This document shows positions 1-7,938 of a stretch of 63,822 bases of DNA, piece by piece. The notes below the pieces were generated by a model, which saw only the letters and a program-made list of their open reading frames with translations, made no database searches and was not told the origin of the DNA. The position numbers and the translations under genes were made by a program. Origin of the DNA: Deltaproteobacteria bacterium HGW-Deltaproteobacteria-19 (GTDB taxonomy: Bacteria; Desulfobacterota; Syntrophia; Syntrophales; PHBD01); the NCBI GenBank assembly GCA_002841865.1, contig PHBD01000016.1:1-63822 (forward strand), written 5' to 3'. Within the stretch, counting starts at the first letter, position 1. Each line of letters starts with the position of its first letter.

Positions 1-94
1 GCGTCACGTCGAACACCATGTCCGCGAAGATCTGGTCCTTCTTCCTCCGCTCGTACTTCGTCTGCGCTACGCCGACGATTGCAGTTTTGTCCAT
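1..94 (-). CDS. thiolase-family protein, N-terminal fragment cut by window edge
   Basis: Only the first 31 codons lie in the window. They begin MDKTAIVGVAQTKY, the beta-strand start typical of SCP2-type thiolases and matching the start of the thiolase-like gene at 9084. The gene begins 22 bases after the DUF35 gene at 117-572, so the two form another DUF35/thiolase pair like those near 6-9 kb. Whether this copy keeps the catalytic Cys and His cannot be seen. Confidence 0.75.
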   Translation of the reverse strand, partial: MDKTAIVGVAQTKYERRKKDQIFADMVFDVT

Positions 95-116
95 GTGTCT
101 TCCCTCATCCAGGCGC

Positions 117-572
117 TTACACGAATTCAAAGGAGTCGATGTCGAGGATGTGGGCGGTGCGCTCTTCCCTGAAGACCGCCTTCACCCGTTTCCCGACCCC
201 GATCTTCTCCAGATCCTTTTTGATCAGGTGCAGAAACCCGACGTCCGCCCCGTCCAACCGGATCAGGGCATAGGCGAACGGTGCCTGTACCGGCTGCACC
301 GGGTGGGCGTAACGAACGACCGTAAAGGCCTCGATCACCCCTTCACCGCCGATCTCCACCCATTCCGTGATGTCGACAAAACACCGGCTGCAGGACTTCC
401 GGGCCGGCACGTAGACCTTTCCGCAGGACCCGCACCGCGTCCCCAGGATCTTCCGCTCGTCCCGCAGAGATTCGAGAAACCGGCCCGCCGTCTCCCCGGC
501 CCACCAGGAATACGGTACCGAGATCTGCCCCTTCTGTGTCAGGGGCTCTACTTCCTTGATCCAATCCGTCAT
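117..572 (-). CDS. DUF35 OB-fold/zinc-ribbon protein (acyl-CoA-binding partner of a thiolase)
   Basis: A protein of 151 residues. The N-terminal half has a rubredoxin-like zinc ribbon with two Cys pairs (CGSCGKVY, then CSRCF); the C-terminal half is an OB-fold with the family pattern 'YALIRLDGAD'. Proteins of this family (ChsH2 C-terminal domain, BbsA) bind thiolase-fold partners in CoA-thioester C-C bond chemistry. I place the start at the ATG at 572, about 8 bases after a GAGG ribosome site; a GTG at 581 is an alternative. It lies between a BKACE gene and a thiolase-like gene on the same strand, so it probably serves the thiolase-like protein that follows. Confidence 0.85.
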   Translation of the reverse strand: MTDWIKEVEPLTQKGQISVPYSWWAGETAGRFLESLRDERKILGTRCGSCGKVYVPARKSCSRCFVDITEWVEIGGEGVIEAFTVVRYAHPVQPVQAPFAYALIRLDGADVGFLHLIKKDLEKIGVGKRVKAVFREERTAHILDIDSFEFV

Positions 573-583
573 GTTATTCACCT

Positions 584-1444
584 CTACCGTTTTATGGTTC
601 CCATGATCGCCCGGGCCTCGTCGGGTGTGGCCGGCTCGTGGCCCAGAGCCCGGACGATGCGGACCGCGTGCTCCACGAGTTCATAGTTGCCCTTGGCCAG
701 CGCGCCGTCGGGCATCCGGATGTTGTCTTCCAGGCCTACCCGGACATGGCCGCCGCTGAGGATCGACTGGGTGATGGCCGGCCATTCGTCGTTCCCGACG
801 CCGCAGGCGGTAAAGTTGGCTCCCGGCGGCAGCGAGGAGGCCATGGCGATGAAGGTGCCCGGCCGGAAGGAATTCCCGCCGCAGACCCCCCAGACGAAGT
901 TGAAGTTGACGGGATCCGTGAAGGAACCGCCGCCCGCGAGGGCGTGGAAGTTGTCGATTCCCGACGAGGAGTAGACCTCCACTTCCGGTTTGGTTCCGAT
1001 CTCCTTCATCCGGGCGGCGAATTTGGCCACCATGATGAGGGAGTTTTCAAACGTGTAGTCCACCAGAACCTCGCCGGTCTTCCGGTTCACCGCGGCGAAG
1101 TTCATGGTTGCCATGTTGAGGGAGGACATCTCGGGCCGCACCATTTCCATCTGCTGGAGACGGAGCTCCGGCGTCGCCCCCGGGCCGAGGGCCGACGTCA
1201 TGTTGACGATCAGCTCCGGGACCCGTGCCTTGATGGCGTCGTGGCTTTCCTTGATCCGCTCGATCCGGATCGAATTGGCACCGTCGTCCTCCACAGCGTG
1301 GACGTGCACCATGGCCGCGCCCGCCTTGTAGGCCAGCTCCGCCGCGTCGGCGAGCTCCCTGGGCGAGTATGGAGTGTTGGGGTTCTGGTTCTTGCGCGTC
1401 GACGATCCGACGAGCGCGCACGTTACGATTACTTTTCTGCTCAT
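584..1444 (-). CDS. beta-keto acid cleavage enzyme (BKACE/DUF849 family)
   Basis: A protein of 286 residues in a zinc-dependent TIM-barrel family whose members split a beta-keto acid with acetyl-CoA, giving acetoacetate and a new acyl-CoA; Kce of lysine fermentation is the best known. The HVH metal ligands are His47 and His49, after the usual start MSRKVIVTCALVGSS. The glycine-rich 'GGHVRVGLEDN' segment near the C-terminus supplies the expected Glu. The reading frame stays open far upstream, but the ATG at 1444 matches the family start. Substrate cannot be told from sequence. It follows a thiolase gene by 85 bases and precedes a DUF35 gene by 11, suggesting that a beta-keto acid arises in this pathway. 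Confidence 0.88.
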   Translation of the reverse strand: MSRKVIVTCALVGSSTRKNQNPNTPYSPRELADAAELAYKAGAAMVHVHAVEDDGANSIRIERIKESHDAIKARVPELIVNMTSALGPGATPELRLQQMEMVRPEMSSLNMATMNFAAVNRKTGEVLVDYTFENSLIMVAKFAARMKEIGTKPEVEVYSSSGIDNFHALAGGGSFTDPVNFNFVWGVCGGNSFRPGTFIAMASSLPPGANFTACGVGNDEWPAITQSILSGGHVRVGLEDNIRMPDGALAKGNYELVEHAVRIVRALGHEPATPDEARAIMGTIKR

Positions 1445-1529
1445 AAAGACTCCCGTTCCTTCTATGGATATTCCATGATCCGGCGGCGCCCCGCATCGGT
1501 GATGCGGAGCCGTCCGCCGGAGCCGTCCG

Positions 1530-2753
1530 TTACACCTTGAGCAGCAGCGCCTCTCCCTGGGACAGGCCGCCGCAGATGGCCGCCACGCCGAGGCCGCCGC
1601 CGCGACGCCGCAGTTCGTAGAGCATCGCCATGGCGATGCGGGCGCCGCTGGCGCCGACGGGATGCCCGATGGCAATGGCGCCGCCGTTGACGTTCGTCTT
1701 CTGCTGCAGGACCTTCTCCTGCCCCGGATCCTTCCCGGCCAGAAGCCGGAGCGATACCAGGGTGACGGCCGCGAAGGCCTCGTTGATCTCGATCACGTCC
1801 ACGTCGTCGATCTTGTTCCCCGTGCGGGCGAACATTTTTTCGATCGCCTGGGCGGGTACGTTGGCCATGTACTTCGGGGTCCCCGCCGCGGCCTCGCACG
1901 CCACGACCTCCCCCAGGACCTCCAGCCCCAGGGACTCGGCCTTGCGGCGCGACATCAGGACGATCGCGGAAGCGCCGGAATTGAGTCCCGGGGCGTTCCC
2001 GGCGGTGACCGTCGGGCTCCCGTAGACGGGCTTGAGGGCGGACATCTTTTCCAGATTCAGGTTTTCCCGGGGCGATTCGTCCCGGTCCATGACGAGGGGG
2101 GCCTTGCCTCGCTGGGGGATCTCCAGAGGCATCAACTCCTCACCAATCTTGTATTTCCCGGCGGCGAAAGCCTGGAAGTACTTCTGGTGGCTTGCCACGG
2201 CCCATTCGTCCTGCATTTCCCGGGTCACGCCGTATTCCAGAGAGACGTGGCCCGCGTCGGTGGCCACGGGCGCAAAGCCCTTGCGGCCATAGCCGAGTTC
2301 GAAAAGGACGTCTTCCAGAACGATGGGTCCCAGGCGGTTCCCCCACCGGGCCTTCGAGGCATCGGCGATCAGGGGCACGTTCCCCATGTTCTCCGCCCCC
2401 GAGGCGATCACGACCTCGGCGTCGCCGGACTTGATGGCCCGGTAGCCCAGGCGCATCCCCGTCATGGAGGAGCAGCAGGCCCGGTCGATGGTCAGGGAGA
2501 TGTTGCTTTCCGGAAAACCGGCCAGGAGCGTGATCTGCCGGGCCGGAACGTTCGTGTAAATGGCGTATTCGGCGGGAATGCAGGTCCCGTAATACACCTC
2601 GTCCACCTGGGCCGGATCGAGACCGACACGGCGGACGACTTCCTGGAGCACCTTGACCCCCAGGTCGATGCTCAGAATGGAGCGCAGAACGCCGTCGAAC
2701 CGCCCGAAGGGCGTCCGAACCGCGCTGACAATAACAACGTCGTTGGATTGCAT
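1530..2753 (-). CDS. acetyl-CoA acetyltransferase (thiolase), catalytic
   Basis: A full-length classical thiolase of 407 residues that would cleave a 3-ketoacyl-CoA with CoA or condense acetyl-CoA. All catalytic pieces are present: nucleophilic Cys in 'DRACCSSMTG', His in 'IGHPVGASGA' and the second Cys in 'AAICGGLSQG'. It opens with VVIVSAVRTPFGRF. The ATG at 2753 gives the family start; an ATG at 2765, touching an AAAGGA site, would add MART. The reading frame also runs open into the repeat upstream, but that part has no homology. A 409-base gap rich in structured repeats separates it from the FAD oxidoreductase gene upstream. Confidence 0.93.
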   Translation of the reverse strand: MQSNDVVIVSAVRTPFGRFDGVLRSILSIDLGVKVLQEVVRRVGLDPAQVDEVYYGTCIPAEYAIYTNVPARQITLLAGFPESNISLTIDRACCSSMTGMRLGYRAIKSGDAEVVIASGAENMGNVPLIADASKARWGNRLGPIVLEDVLFELGYGRKGFAPVATDAGHVSLEYGVTREMQDEWAVASHQKYFQAFAAGKYKIGEELMPLEIPQRGKAPLVMDRDESPRENLNLEKMSALKPVYGSPTVTAGNAPGLNSGASAIVLMSRRKAESLGLEVLGEVVACEAAAGTPKYMANVPAQAIEKMFARTGNKIDDVDVIEINEAFAAVTLVSLRLLAGKDPGQEKVLQQKTNVNGGAIAIGHPVGASGARIAMAMLYELRRRGGGLGVAAICGGLSQGEALLLKV

Positions 2754-2830
2754 GGTTCTTGCCATTCCTTTCTGTAAGTTTTGATACGCCGCCCCCGCGG
2801 GCAACCGTTTCTTCCTTGGCGCGGGTGCTG

Positions 2831-2951
2831 TCGCGGGGGTTCCCGCCGTCGCGGAGACTTTTCCGCGGGCAGCCTTGCCGGGCCGGATTGCCATCCGGGT
2901 GGAAAAGTCTCCTAATCGCTCCTCTGGGAACCCCCGGCCGCGCCCCCGCGG
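2831..2951. repeat. structured palindromic element A, copy 1
   Basis: A nested palindrome. The outer arms GGGGGTTCCC (2835-2844) and GGGAACCCCC (2926-2935) pair perfectly over 10 bp. The inner arms GGAGACTTTTCC (2853-2864) and GGAAAAGTCTCC (2901-2912) pair over 12 bp. An apical hairpin CCGGAT/ATCCGG sits at 2883-2898. A related copy lies in opposite orientation at 14306-14425 and differs in the inner stem only by compensating changes. It lies in the gap between the FAD oxidoreductase and thiolase genes. Function unknown: a REP-like element or a structured RNA are both possible. Confidence 0.75.
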
Positions 2952-2983
2952 CTGATCGGCCCTGGTAAAAGAAGGAGGTGAAA

Positions 2984-3004
2984 CCCTTTTCCGCAGGAAA
3001 AGGG
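2984..3004. other. perfect 9-bp hairpin CCCTTTTCC/GGAAAAGGG
   Basis: Arms 2984-2992 and 2996-3004 with a 3-base loop. It lies downstream of the minus-strand FAD oxidoreductase gene and could reduce read-through, but only a short T-rich stretch follows it, so I do not call it a firm terminator. Confidence 0.4.
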
Positions 3005-3040
3005 AGCTCCCTTGTTATTTTATGCGTTGCCCCGGCCCGG

Positions 3041-3160
3041 TCGGCCTTCAAAAAGGCCGCAGGCAAGGCGCGCAAACCCCGAGGAGTGAGGCGTACTTTA
3101 TGTACGCCGCAGCGACGAGGGGTGCCGCGCAACGCAGCATCCGGCCTCTTTCAAGGCCGA
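3041..3160. repeat. intergenic repeat element B, copy 1
   Basis: About 120 nt. The ends are inverted (TCGGCCTT and AAGGCCGA), followed by the shared cores GCAAGGCGCGCAA, TGAGGCGTACTT and AACGCAGCA. Related copies lie at 16669-16790 (opposite orientation) and 31218-31337. It ends 2 bases before the stop codon of the FAD oxidoreductase gene. Similar large-hairpin repeats are common between deltaproteobacterial genes; their role is not known to me. Confidence 0.7.
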
Positions 3161-3162
3161 CC

Positions 3163-4689
3163 CTAGCGGATGCCGAAGTCCTTGCCCAGAATCTCCCCCG
3201 CACAAATCACGCCCGAGGCGATGGCGCAGTCCATGGCCACACCGTATCCCTTGGCGGTGTCTCCCGCGAAGAAAAGTCCCTTGACGTGCTCCGACCGGAC
3301 GGGCACCTTCTGGGTCCCCGCCTGGTTGATGCTCTTGGCAACGCCTTCCAGCTTCCAGCAGACCAGGTCGAGCTTCCAGTCGATGCTCTCCTTGAAGCCG
3401 GGGTAGATCTCCTCCATGAATTCCGGAAGCCGAGCGACGATCTTTTTCACCAGCTCGGGATTCCGGGACTCCTTCTCCGTCAGGGGCAGGTAGGCCGTGT
3501 AGAGGTACTTCCCTGCCGGGGCAACGGAGGGATCCACGGCGGACTGGATATTCCAGCAGATGTACACGTCGTAGTCGTAGCCCTCCGATTTGGGGAGGAT
3601 GCAGGTGTTCTTGAGGCCCATTTTTGCCTCTTCCTCGGGCATGACGAGCTTGTTGAGGCCCATGTACGGGGCGTAGCTGCCGTAGCCGTACATGGACTCG
3701 ACCTTCGTCGACCAGGCCTCGGGGAAATACTTCCGGTCGATGACCTTGAAGGTGTGCTGGGCCGGGATGTTGCTGATCACCGTGTCGGCCAGGAACGTCT
3801 CTTCCCCGTCGGGGGTTTCGACCCGAACGCCGGTCACCTTGGCATCGTCCACCTTGATCTCCAGGACCCGGGACTTGTAAAGGATCTCGCCACCGAACCC
3901 CTTGAGCTTCTCAACGATGGCCTTGGACCACTCCATCGTGCCGTTGCCGACGAACCCGCCGACAAAACCCAGGACGTTCCGCGTCAGCTTGGGACCGAAG
4001 GCGTGCTTGAAGTATCGGAAGATGTCTCCCATGGAGATGTCCTTCGGGTCGTTGATCGTCGAGAAGAGGGTGCCCACGGAGTGGAGGTGGTCGAAGAGGA
4101 TGTCGCTTTTCGTGATGCCCTTGCCCTCCGCCCATTCCTGGAAGGAGACCTTCTCCAGCCGGTCGATTTCCTCCTCCGGGAGTCCGTAGGCTTCGTAATA
4201 GAAAGAGAGGAAGGGGATTTTCATCTCCTTGCCGATCTTCTTGAGCTGCGGGTCGACAAAGGTTCCGGCCACGTCGCGGTAGAGCGTTCCCTTGAAGTAG
4301 TTCCCGTACATGGCGCCGTGCTTCGCCACCTCCGGGAGCCCGCCGATCAGGTCTTCGAAGTCCAGCATGTAGCCGGCGCCGTTGGCGCTGATGGCGTGAT
4401 AGCCGATGTCGAGGGTGTAGCCGTCGAGCATCCGGTCCGCCAGGATCTTCTCGATTGCCGGGTCGGAGTCGGCAATGTAGGTGAACTGGGAGGCCAGGAC
4501 CTTCTTGTACCAGTCGAGACCCTTGTCGGCGATTTCCTTCCCCTGGATGGACAGGGCGCGTCCCCCCGGGCGATCGAGCTGCTCGAGAACCAGGACCTTC
4601 TTGCCTTCCTTGGCGAGGAGGGTGGCCACGGAGAGCCCTCCGACTCCCGCGCCGATCACGATGGCGTCGTATTTCTTTGCTGATGTCAT
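3163..4689 (-). CDS. CrtI/phytoene-desaturase-like FAD-dependent oxidoreductase
   Basis: A protein of 508 residues. The N-terminus has an FAD-binding GxGxxG motif (DAIVIGAGVGGLSVA) and then the 'RPGGRA' segment; the C-terminus has the 'GLFFAGDTAKGYGVAMD' FAD motif of phytoene-desaturase and retinol-saturase-like enzymes. Relatives desaturate, saturate or isomerise polyene chains. Carotenoid synthesis is unlikely, since no phytoene synthase or other crt genes are nearby. It follows a CrtC-like gene by 33 bases in a beta-oxidation cluster, so redox or isomerisation chemistry on an unsaturated, perhaps isoprenoid, substrate is plausible. The exact reaction is open. No signal peptide is seen. Confidence 0.82.
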   Translation of the reverse strand: MTSAKKYDAIVIGAGVGGLSVATLLAKEGKKVLVLEQLDRPGGRALSIQGKEIADKGLDWYKKVLASQFTYIADSDPAIEKILADRMLDGYTLDIGYHAISANGAGYMLDFEDLIGGLPEVAKHGAMYGNYFKGTLYRDVAGTFVDPQLKKIGKEMKIPFLSFYYEAYGLPEEEIDRLEKVSFQEWAEGKGITKSDILFDHLHSVGTLFSTINDPKDISMGDIFRYFKHAFGPKLTRNVLGFVGGFVGNGTMEWSKAIVEKLKGFGGEILYKSRVLEIKVDDAKVTGVRVETPDGEETFLADTVISNIPAQHTFKVIDRKYFPEAWSTKVESMYGYGSYAPYMGLNKLVMPEEEAKMGLKNTCILPKSEGYDYDVYICWNIQSAVDPSVAPAGKYLYTAYLPLTEKESRNPELVKKIVARLPEFMEEIYPGFKESIDWKLDLVCWKLEGVAKSINQAGTQKVPVRSEHVKGLFFAGDTAKGYGVAMDCAIASGVICAGEILGKDFGIR

Positions 4690-4722
4690 GACTTTGCTTT
4701 CCTTTCTATGCGGTATGGCCTG

Positions 4723-5745
4723 TTACAGGACCATGAATTCGTGGAGCAGCTCTCCCTGGACGGTATCCGTCTTTCCGTCGATCTCGATGTCCATCCTGTA
4801 GTCGCCGAGGAACCGGAAATAGTACTGGTCCCAGGCGGCGGCCTTGGGAAGCTGCATGGTCTCCACGAGCCGGGTCGTGTCGATGGCCAGTTTCATCTTC
4901 ACGCCCAGGTTGTCGGTTGTGAGCACGAGGCTGTTTGCGTATTCCTGCCCGATCTTGGGGTCCTTGGTGAAATTCCCGAGTTCCGTGTGCATGATGTTCG
5001 TCGACAGGACGATCTCATTGCCCCTGGCGATGAGCAGGGGCGCGAAGACGGGCGCCTCGGGGTCCCGCGGCAGCACCCAGCCGTAGTCGAGGCAGTAGTC
5101 GCCGCTGTGGATGCGGCCCCAGTACCAGGAGGAGCAGACCTCGTGCATCCGTGCGTTTCCCCAGTTATGGTCGTGGTAGGCGGCCCCCTTCACGGGGATC
5201 GTCCCTTCCTTCATGTACAGCTCGCCCTCGACCTCCGCGTAGGGAACGGGAACGACCCAGCCGGCCACCTTCCCCGTCTCCTCGTTCTTGTAGTTGAATC
5301 CCGTTCCCAGCTTCCAGCCGGGGACGACGTTCTTGAGGACGAGCCTTGCGCCTATCTTGTTGATGATCATGGACAGCTCATAACGGCCGTCTCCCAGGTC
5401 CTTCAGCCAGCTGTCGCCCATGCGGACGTCGCACCAGTCCGGCCCGGCATAGGTCTCCTCGGGCTTCCACACGGCGTAGCGCGCCGTCTGCGTGCCGTCG
5501 GGCCGGTAGATCATGAGCTGGGTCGTGGGGATGATGGGGTTCATGAACTGGTTCCGGTAGTGGTACGTCAGCACCATGTGGTAGCCGTTGTCGAAGGAGC
5601 AGTCCACGTACCACCACTCGTAATAATCGCCTTCCGTGTAGATGTGGCTTGCGTCGTCACGGCGCTGGTAGTTCGCGGGATTCCGCACCGCGCCGGGGAC
5701 GCCGTCGAAGGAGGCCAGGAAACACCGCTTTTCTTTTTCTTCCAT
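4723..5745 (-). CDS. CrtC-like (hydroxyneurosporene synthase/AttH, lipocalin-fold) protein
   Basis: A protein of 340 residues with two hallmarks of the CrtC/AttH family: 'YYEWWYVD' near residue 43 and 'AAYHDHNWGN' in the second half. CrtC adds water to an isolated terminal double bond of acyclic carotenoids; most other members are uncharacterised. No signal peptide is present, so it is probably cytoplasmic. A GGAGAT ribosome site stands 6 bases before the ATG. Its position between DUF35 and CrtI-like genes suggests hydration, or the reverse, of a non-activated C=C bond in the pathway. That is inference. Confidence 0.8.
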   Translation of the reverse strand: MEEKEKRCFLASFDGVPGAVRNPANYQRRDDASHIYTEGDYYEWWYVDCSFDNGYHMVLTYHYRNQFMNPIIPTTQLMIYRPDGTQTARYAVWKPEETYAGPDWCDVRMGDSWLKDLGDGRYELSMIINKIGARLVLKNVVPGWKLGTGFNYKNEETGKVAGWVVPVPYAEVEGELYMKEGTIPVKGAAYHDHNWGNARMHEVCSSWYWGRIHSGDYCLDYGWVLPRDPEAPVFAPLLIARGNEIVLSTNIMHTELGNFTKDPKIGQEYANSLVLTTDNLGVKMKLAIDTTRLVETMQLPKAAAWDQYYFRFLGDYRMDIEIDGKTDTVQGELLHEFMVL

Positions 5746-5762
5746 GGTTTATCTCCGTTTCC

Positions 5763-6218
5763 TCAGAGGGGTTTGAAGTATTGAATGTCGAGGATGTTCC
5801 CCTTGCGGTCCTTTGCGAATACGGGTTGAACCCGCATGCCGATGTGCACCTTGCCTATCTCGACCTCGTCGAGGAAATGGGCCATGCCCGTGTCGGCGCC
5901 GTCGAGCCGGATCACGGCGTAGATGAACGGTGCCGTCCGCGGCTGGATCGGCTCGGAGTAGGTCACGAGGGTGAAGGTCTCCACCGTCCCGAGGGGGCCG
6001 ATCTCGACCATGTCCTTGAGCTCACCGAAACAGAAGGTGCAGACGGACCGGGGAGGCCAGAAGACCTTGTTGCAGGCCTTGCAGGGCGACCCGAGAAGCT
6101 TCTTCTTATCCCGGAGACTCGTGAAGAAGCGGCTTCCCGCCTTTCCGGCCCAGTAGTTTCCATGGGCCGTCAGGTGCTGGTCCACTTCGAAGGGTTTGTA
6201 TTCCGTCTTGTTTTCCAT
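5763..6218 (-). CDS. DUF35 OB-fold/zinc-ribbon protein
   Basis: A protein of 151 residues with zinc-ribbon Cys pairs 'CKACNKVFWP' and 'CTFCF', then an OB-fold with 'YAVIRLDGADTG'. It closely resembles the DUF35 proteins at 117 and 6236. The ATG at 6218 is preceded by GGGGAGGAATGACAAG, a good ribosome site, so I prefer it to the in-frame ATG at 6239. It overlaps the upstream region of the next DUF35 gene with only 17 bases between them. Likely forms a complex with one of the two thiolase-fold proteins encoded upstream. Confidence 0.85.
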   Translation of the reverse strand: MENKTEYKPFEVDQHLTAHGNYWAGKAGSRFFTSLRDKKKLLGSPCKACNKVFWPPRSVCTFCFGELKDMVEIGPLGTVETFTLVTYSEPIQPRTAPFIYAVIRLDGADTGMAHFLDEVEIGKVHIGMRVQPVFAKDRKGNILDIQYFKPL

Positions 6219-6235
6219 CTTGTCATTCCTCCCCT

Positions 6236-6742
6236 TCATCGTGATTTCGTTTGGGGCTTCTTCTGCCCCGGCAGGGGCTCGATGTAGCGGATGTCGCTCA
6301 GGTCGCCGATCCGCTCTTCCTTCGGGCGGAGGACCAGCCGGCAGCGCATGCCCACCCAGACCTTGTCCATGTCGGGCTCGACCTCCACCATGTGGTCCAG
6401 GACCGACGTGGCGCCGTCCAGCCGGACGGAGCCGTAGACGAAGGGAGGCTCATGGGGCTTGCCGGTGGTGGGGTCCGTCAGGGGAAGGTACATGATGGTG
6501 AAGTTCATCAGGGTCCCCTCGTGGGGCAGCTCGACCCACTTTTCATTTTTCACGTGGCATTCCGCGCAGACGACCCGCGGCGGCAACTGGACCCGCTTGC
6601 ACTTCGGGCACTCGACCGCGAAAATCTTTCCATTGTCCCGGAGCTCCGTCAGGCACTTGGTCATGTACCCCCCCGCCGCGAATCGGTATGGCACATCCAC
6701 CGTCATGGGGATGGAGATCCATTCTTTGTCTTTTGTCGCCAT
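6236..6742 (-). CDS. DUF35 OB-fold/zinc-ribbon protein
   Basis: A protein of 168 residues with the zinc ribbon 'CPKCKRVQLPPRVVCAECH' and an OB-fold containing 'YGSVRLDGATSVLDH'. It ends in a short basic tail (KKPQTKSR). The AAGGAGG site stands 5 bases before the ATG and overlaps the end of the thiolase-like gene upstream, so the two are probably translated together. Two thiolase-fold genes followed by two DUF35 genes suggest a heteromeric complex like Ltp2-ChsH2 or BbsAB. Confidence 0.87.
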   Translation of the reverse strand: MATKDKEWISIPMTVDVPYRFAAGGYMTKCLTELRDNGKIFAVECPKCKRVQLPPRVVCAECHVKNEKWVELPHEGTLMNFTIMYLPLTDPTTGKPHEPPFVYGSVRLDGATSVLDHMVEVEPDMDKVWVGMRCRLVLRPKEERIGDLSDIRYIEPLPGQKKPQTKSR

Positions 6743-6752
6743 GGTATCCTCC

Positions 6753-7922
6753 TTAATCTTCCAGCGTCTTGGACAGGGCGGTCATGACCGTCCAGTTGGT
6801 GCCGCCGTATGCCGTCGTCATGGCCCGGCGCACGTCCTTGGGCACCTGATGCTCCCCGGCGTCTCCCCGGATCTGCAGGGCCGCTTCCCAGACGCGGAGC
6901 ATGGCGGAAGCGCCGATGCAGTTCGTCGACAGGACGCCGCCGGAGGGATTGACGGGTATCGGTCCGTCGATGTTCGTCTTGCCCTGCTCGATGAGCCGGA
7001 AGCCCTCCCCGGGTCCGCAGAGGCCCAGATCCTCGTACCAGATCAGTTCCGCCCAGGTTGCCGGCTCGTAGATCTCGAAGACGTCGAAGTACTTTGCCGG
7101 GTCGTCCACACCGAGTTTCCGGTAGAGGCGGCCGGCAGCGGCCTTCGAGAAGATCAGGCGCTCCGTCTTCACGTCCCGCCAGTCGAGCTCGAACTGCTCG
7201 TTGTGGGCCGTTTCCATGGCCCGGATCCAGACGGGTTTCTTCGAGCGGGCCTTTGCCGTCTTCTCGTCCGCCAGGATCATGGCACAGGCGCCGTTGGAGG
7301 CGGGGCACATGTCGAGCATGCGGATGGGCCAGGCCAGCATCCGGGAGTTGAGGGCATCCTCGATGGTGATGTCGAGCTTCAGGTGGGCATACTTGTTCTT
7401 CCGTGCATTCTGCCGGGCCTTGACGGCCACCATGGCGGAGTGCTCCTCCGTGGCGCCCCAGTTGGCGATGTAGGAGGATCCCATCATGGCGAAGTAGCCC
7501 ACGGCCGCACCGGCCATGGAGCGGCCCCAGAGGGGATTGGCCACGCCGCTCAGGATGGCCCCCGTATCGCCTTCCTCCTGCTTCTCGAAGCCGATGCAGA
7601 GGACCTTGTCGAAGAGGCCGCTGGCTACATGATGGGCCCCGGCGCAGACCGCCGTGGCGCCTACGGTCCCGCCCGTCGTGATCTTGACGCCCTGCTTGCC
7701 GTAGGCCCCCGAGCCGTGGACGAGCCAGCAGTCCGTCAGGTGGACGCCTTCGAAGAACTCCATATTTCCCAGGATGACCAGGTCGATCTCGTCGATGGTC
7801 ATGCGGGCGTCCTTCAGTGCGGCGCGGACCGCCTCGTTGACCATTTCCGCCTGGTCCACATCGTGGCGGCGCGCTGCATGGTAGGTCTGGCCGCCGCCGA
7901 TGATGGCTACATTTCGTTTCAT
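6753..7922 (-). CDS. thiolase-fold protein lacking catalytic Cys and His (SCP2-thiolase/Ltp-like)
   Basis: A protein of 389 residues with the SCP2-thiolase layout: start VAIIGGGQTYHAA, the 'NPSGGVLS' loop, and 'IRGDAGEHQV'. Where thiolases carry the nucleophilic Cys (CxSG) this one reads T86-V-G-A, and the GHPxGATG motif reads TNCIGASA, so His is replaced by Asn. Normal thiolysis therefore looks impossible. Steroid-degrading Ltp2 aldolases are thiolase-like, lack this chemistry and need a DUF35 partner, which here is the next gene. The SD GGAGGTAAGCC precedes the ATG. Retro-aldol cleavage of a beta-hydroxyacyl-CoA is my best guess. Confidence 0.85.
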   Translation of the reverse strand: MKRNVAIIGGGQTYHAARRHDVDQAEMVNEAVRAALKDARMTIDEIDLVILGNMEFFEGVHLTDCWLVHGSGAYGKQGVKITTGGTVGATAVCAGAHHVASGLFDKVLCIGFEKQEEGDTGAILSGVANPLWGRSMAGAAVGYFAMMGSSYIANWGATEEHSAMVAVKARQNARKNKYAHLKLDITIEDALNSRMLAWPIRMLDMCPASNGACAMILADEKTAKARSKKPVWIRAMETAHNEQFELDWRDVKTERLIFSKAAAGRLYRKLGVDDPAKYFDVFEIYEPATWAELIWYEDLGLCGPGEGFRLIEQGKTNIDGPIPVNPSGGVLSTNCIGASAMLRVWEAALQIRGDAGEHQVPKDVRRAMTTAYGGTNWTVMTALSKTLED

Positions 7923-7938
7923 GGCTTACCTCCGTCCT

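Noticed and set aside
3163-5745. Carotenoid biosynthesis operon
   Set aside because: CrtI- and CrtC-like genes alone, in a beta-oxidation context and without phytoene synthase, do not support it.
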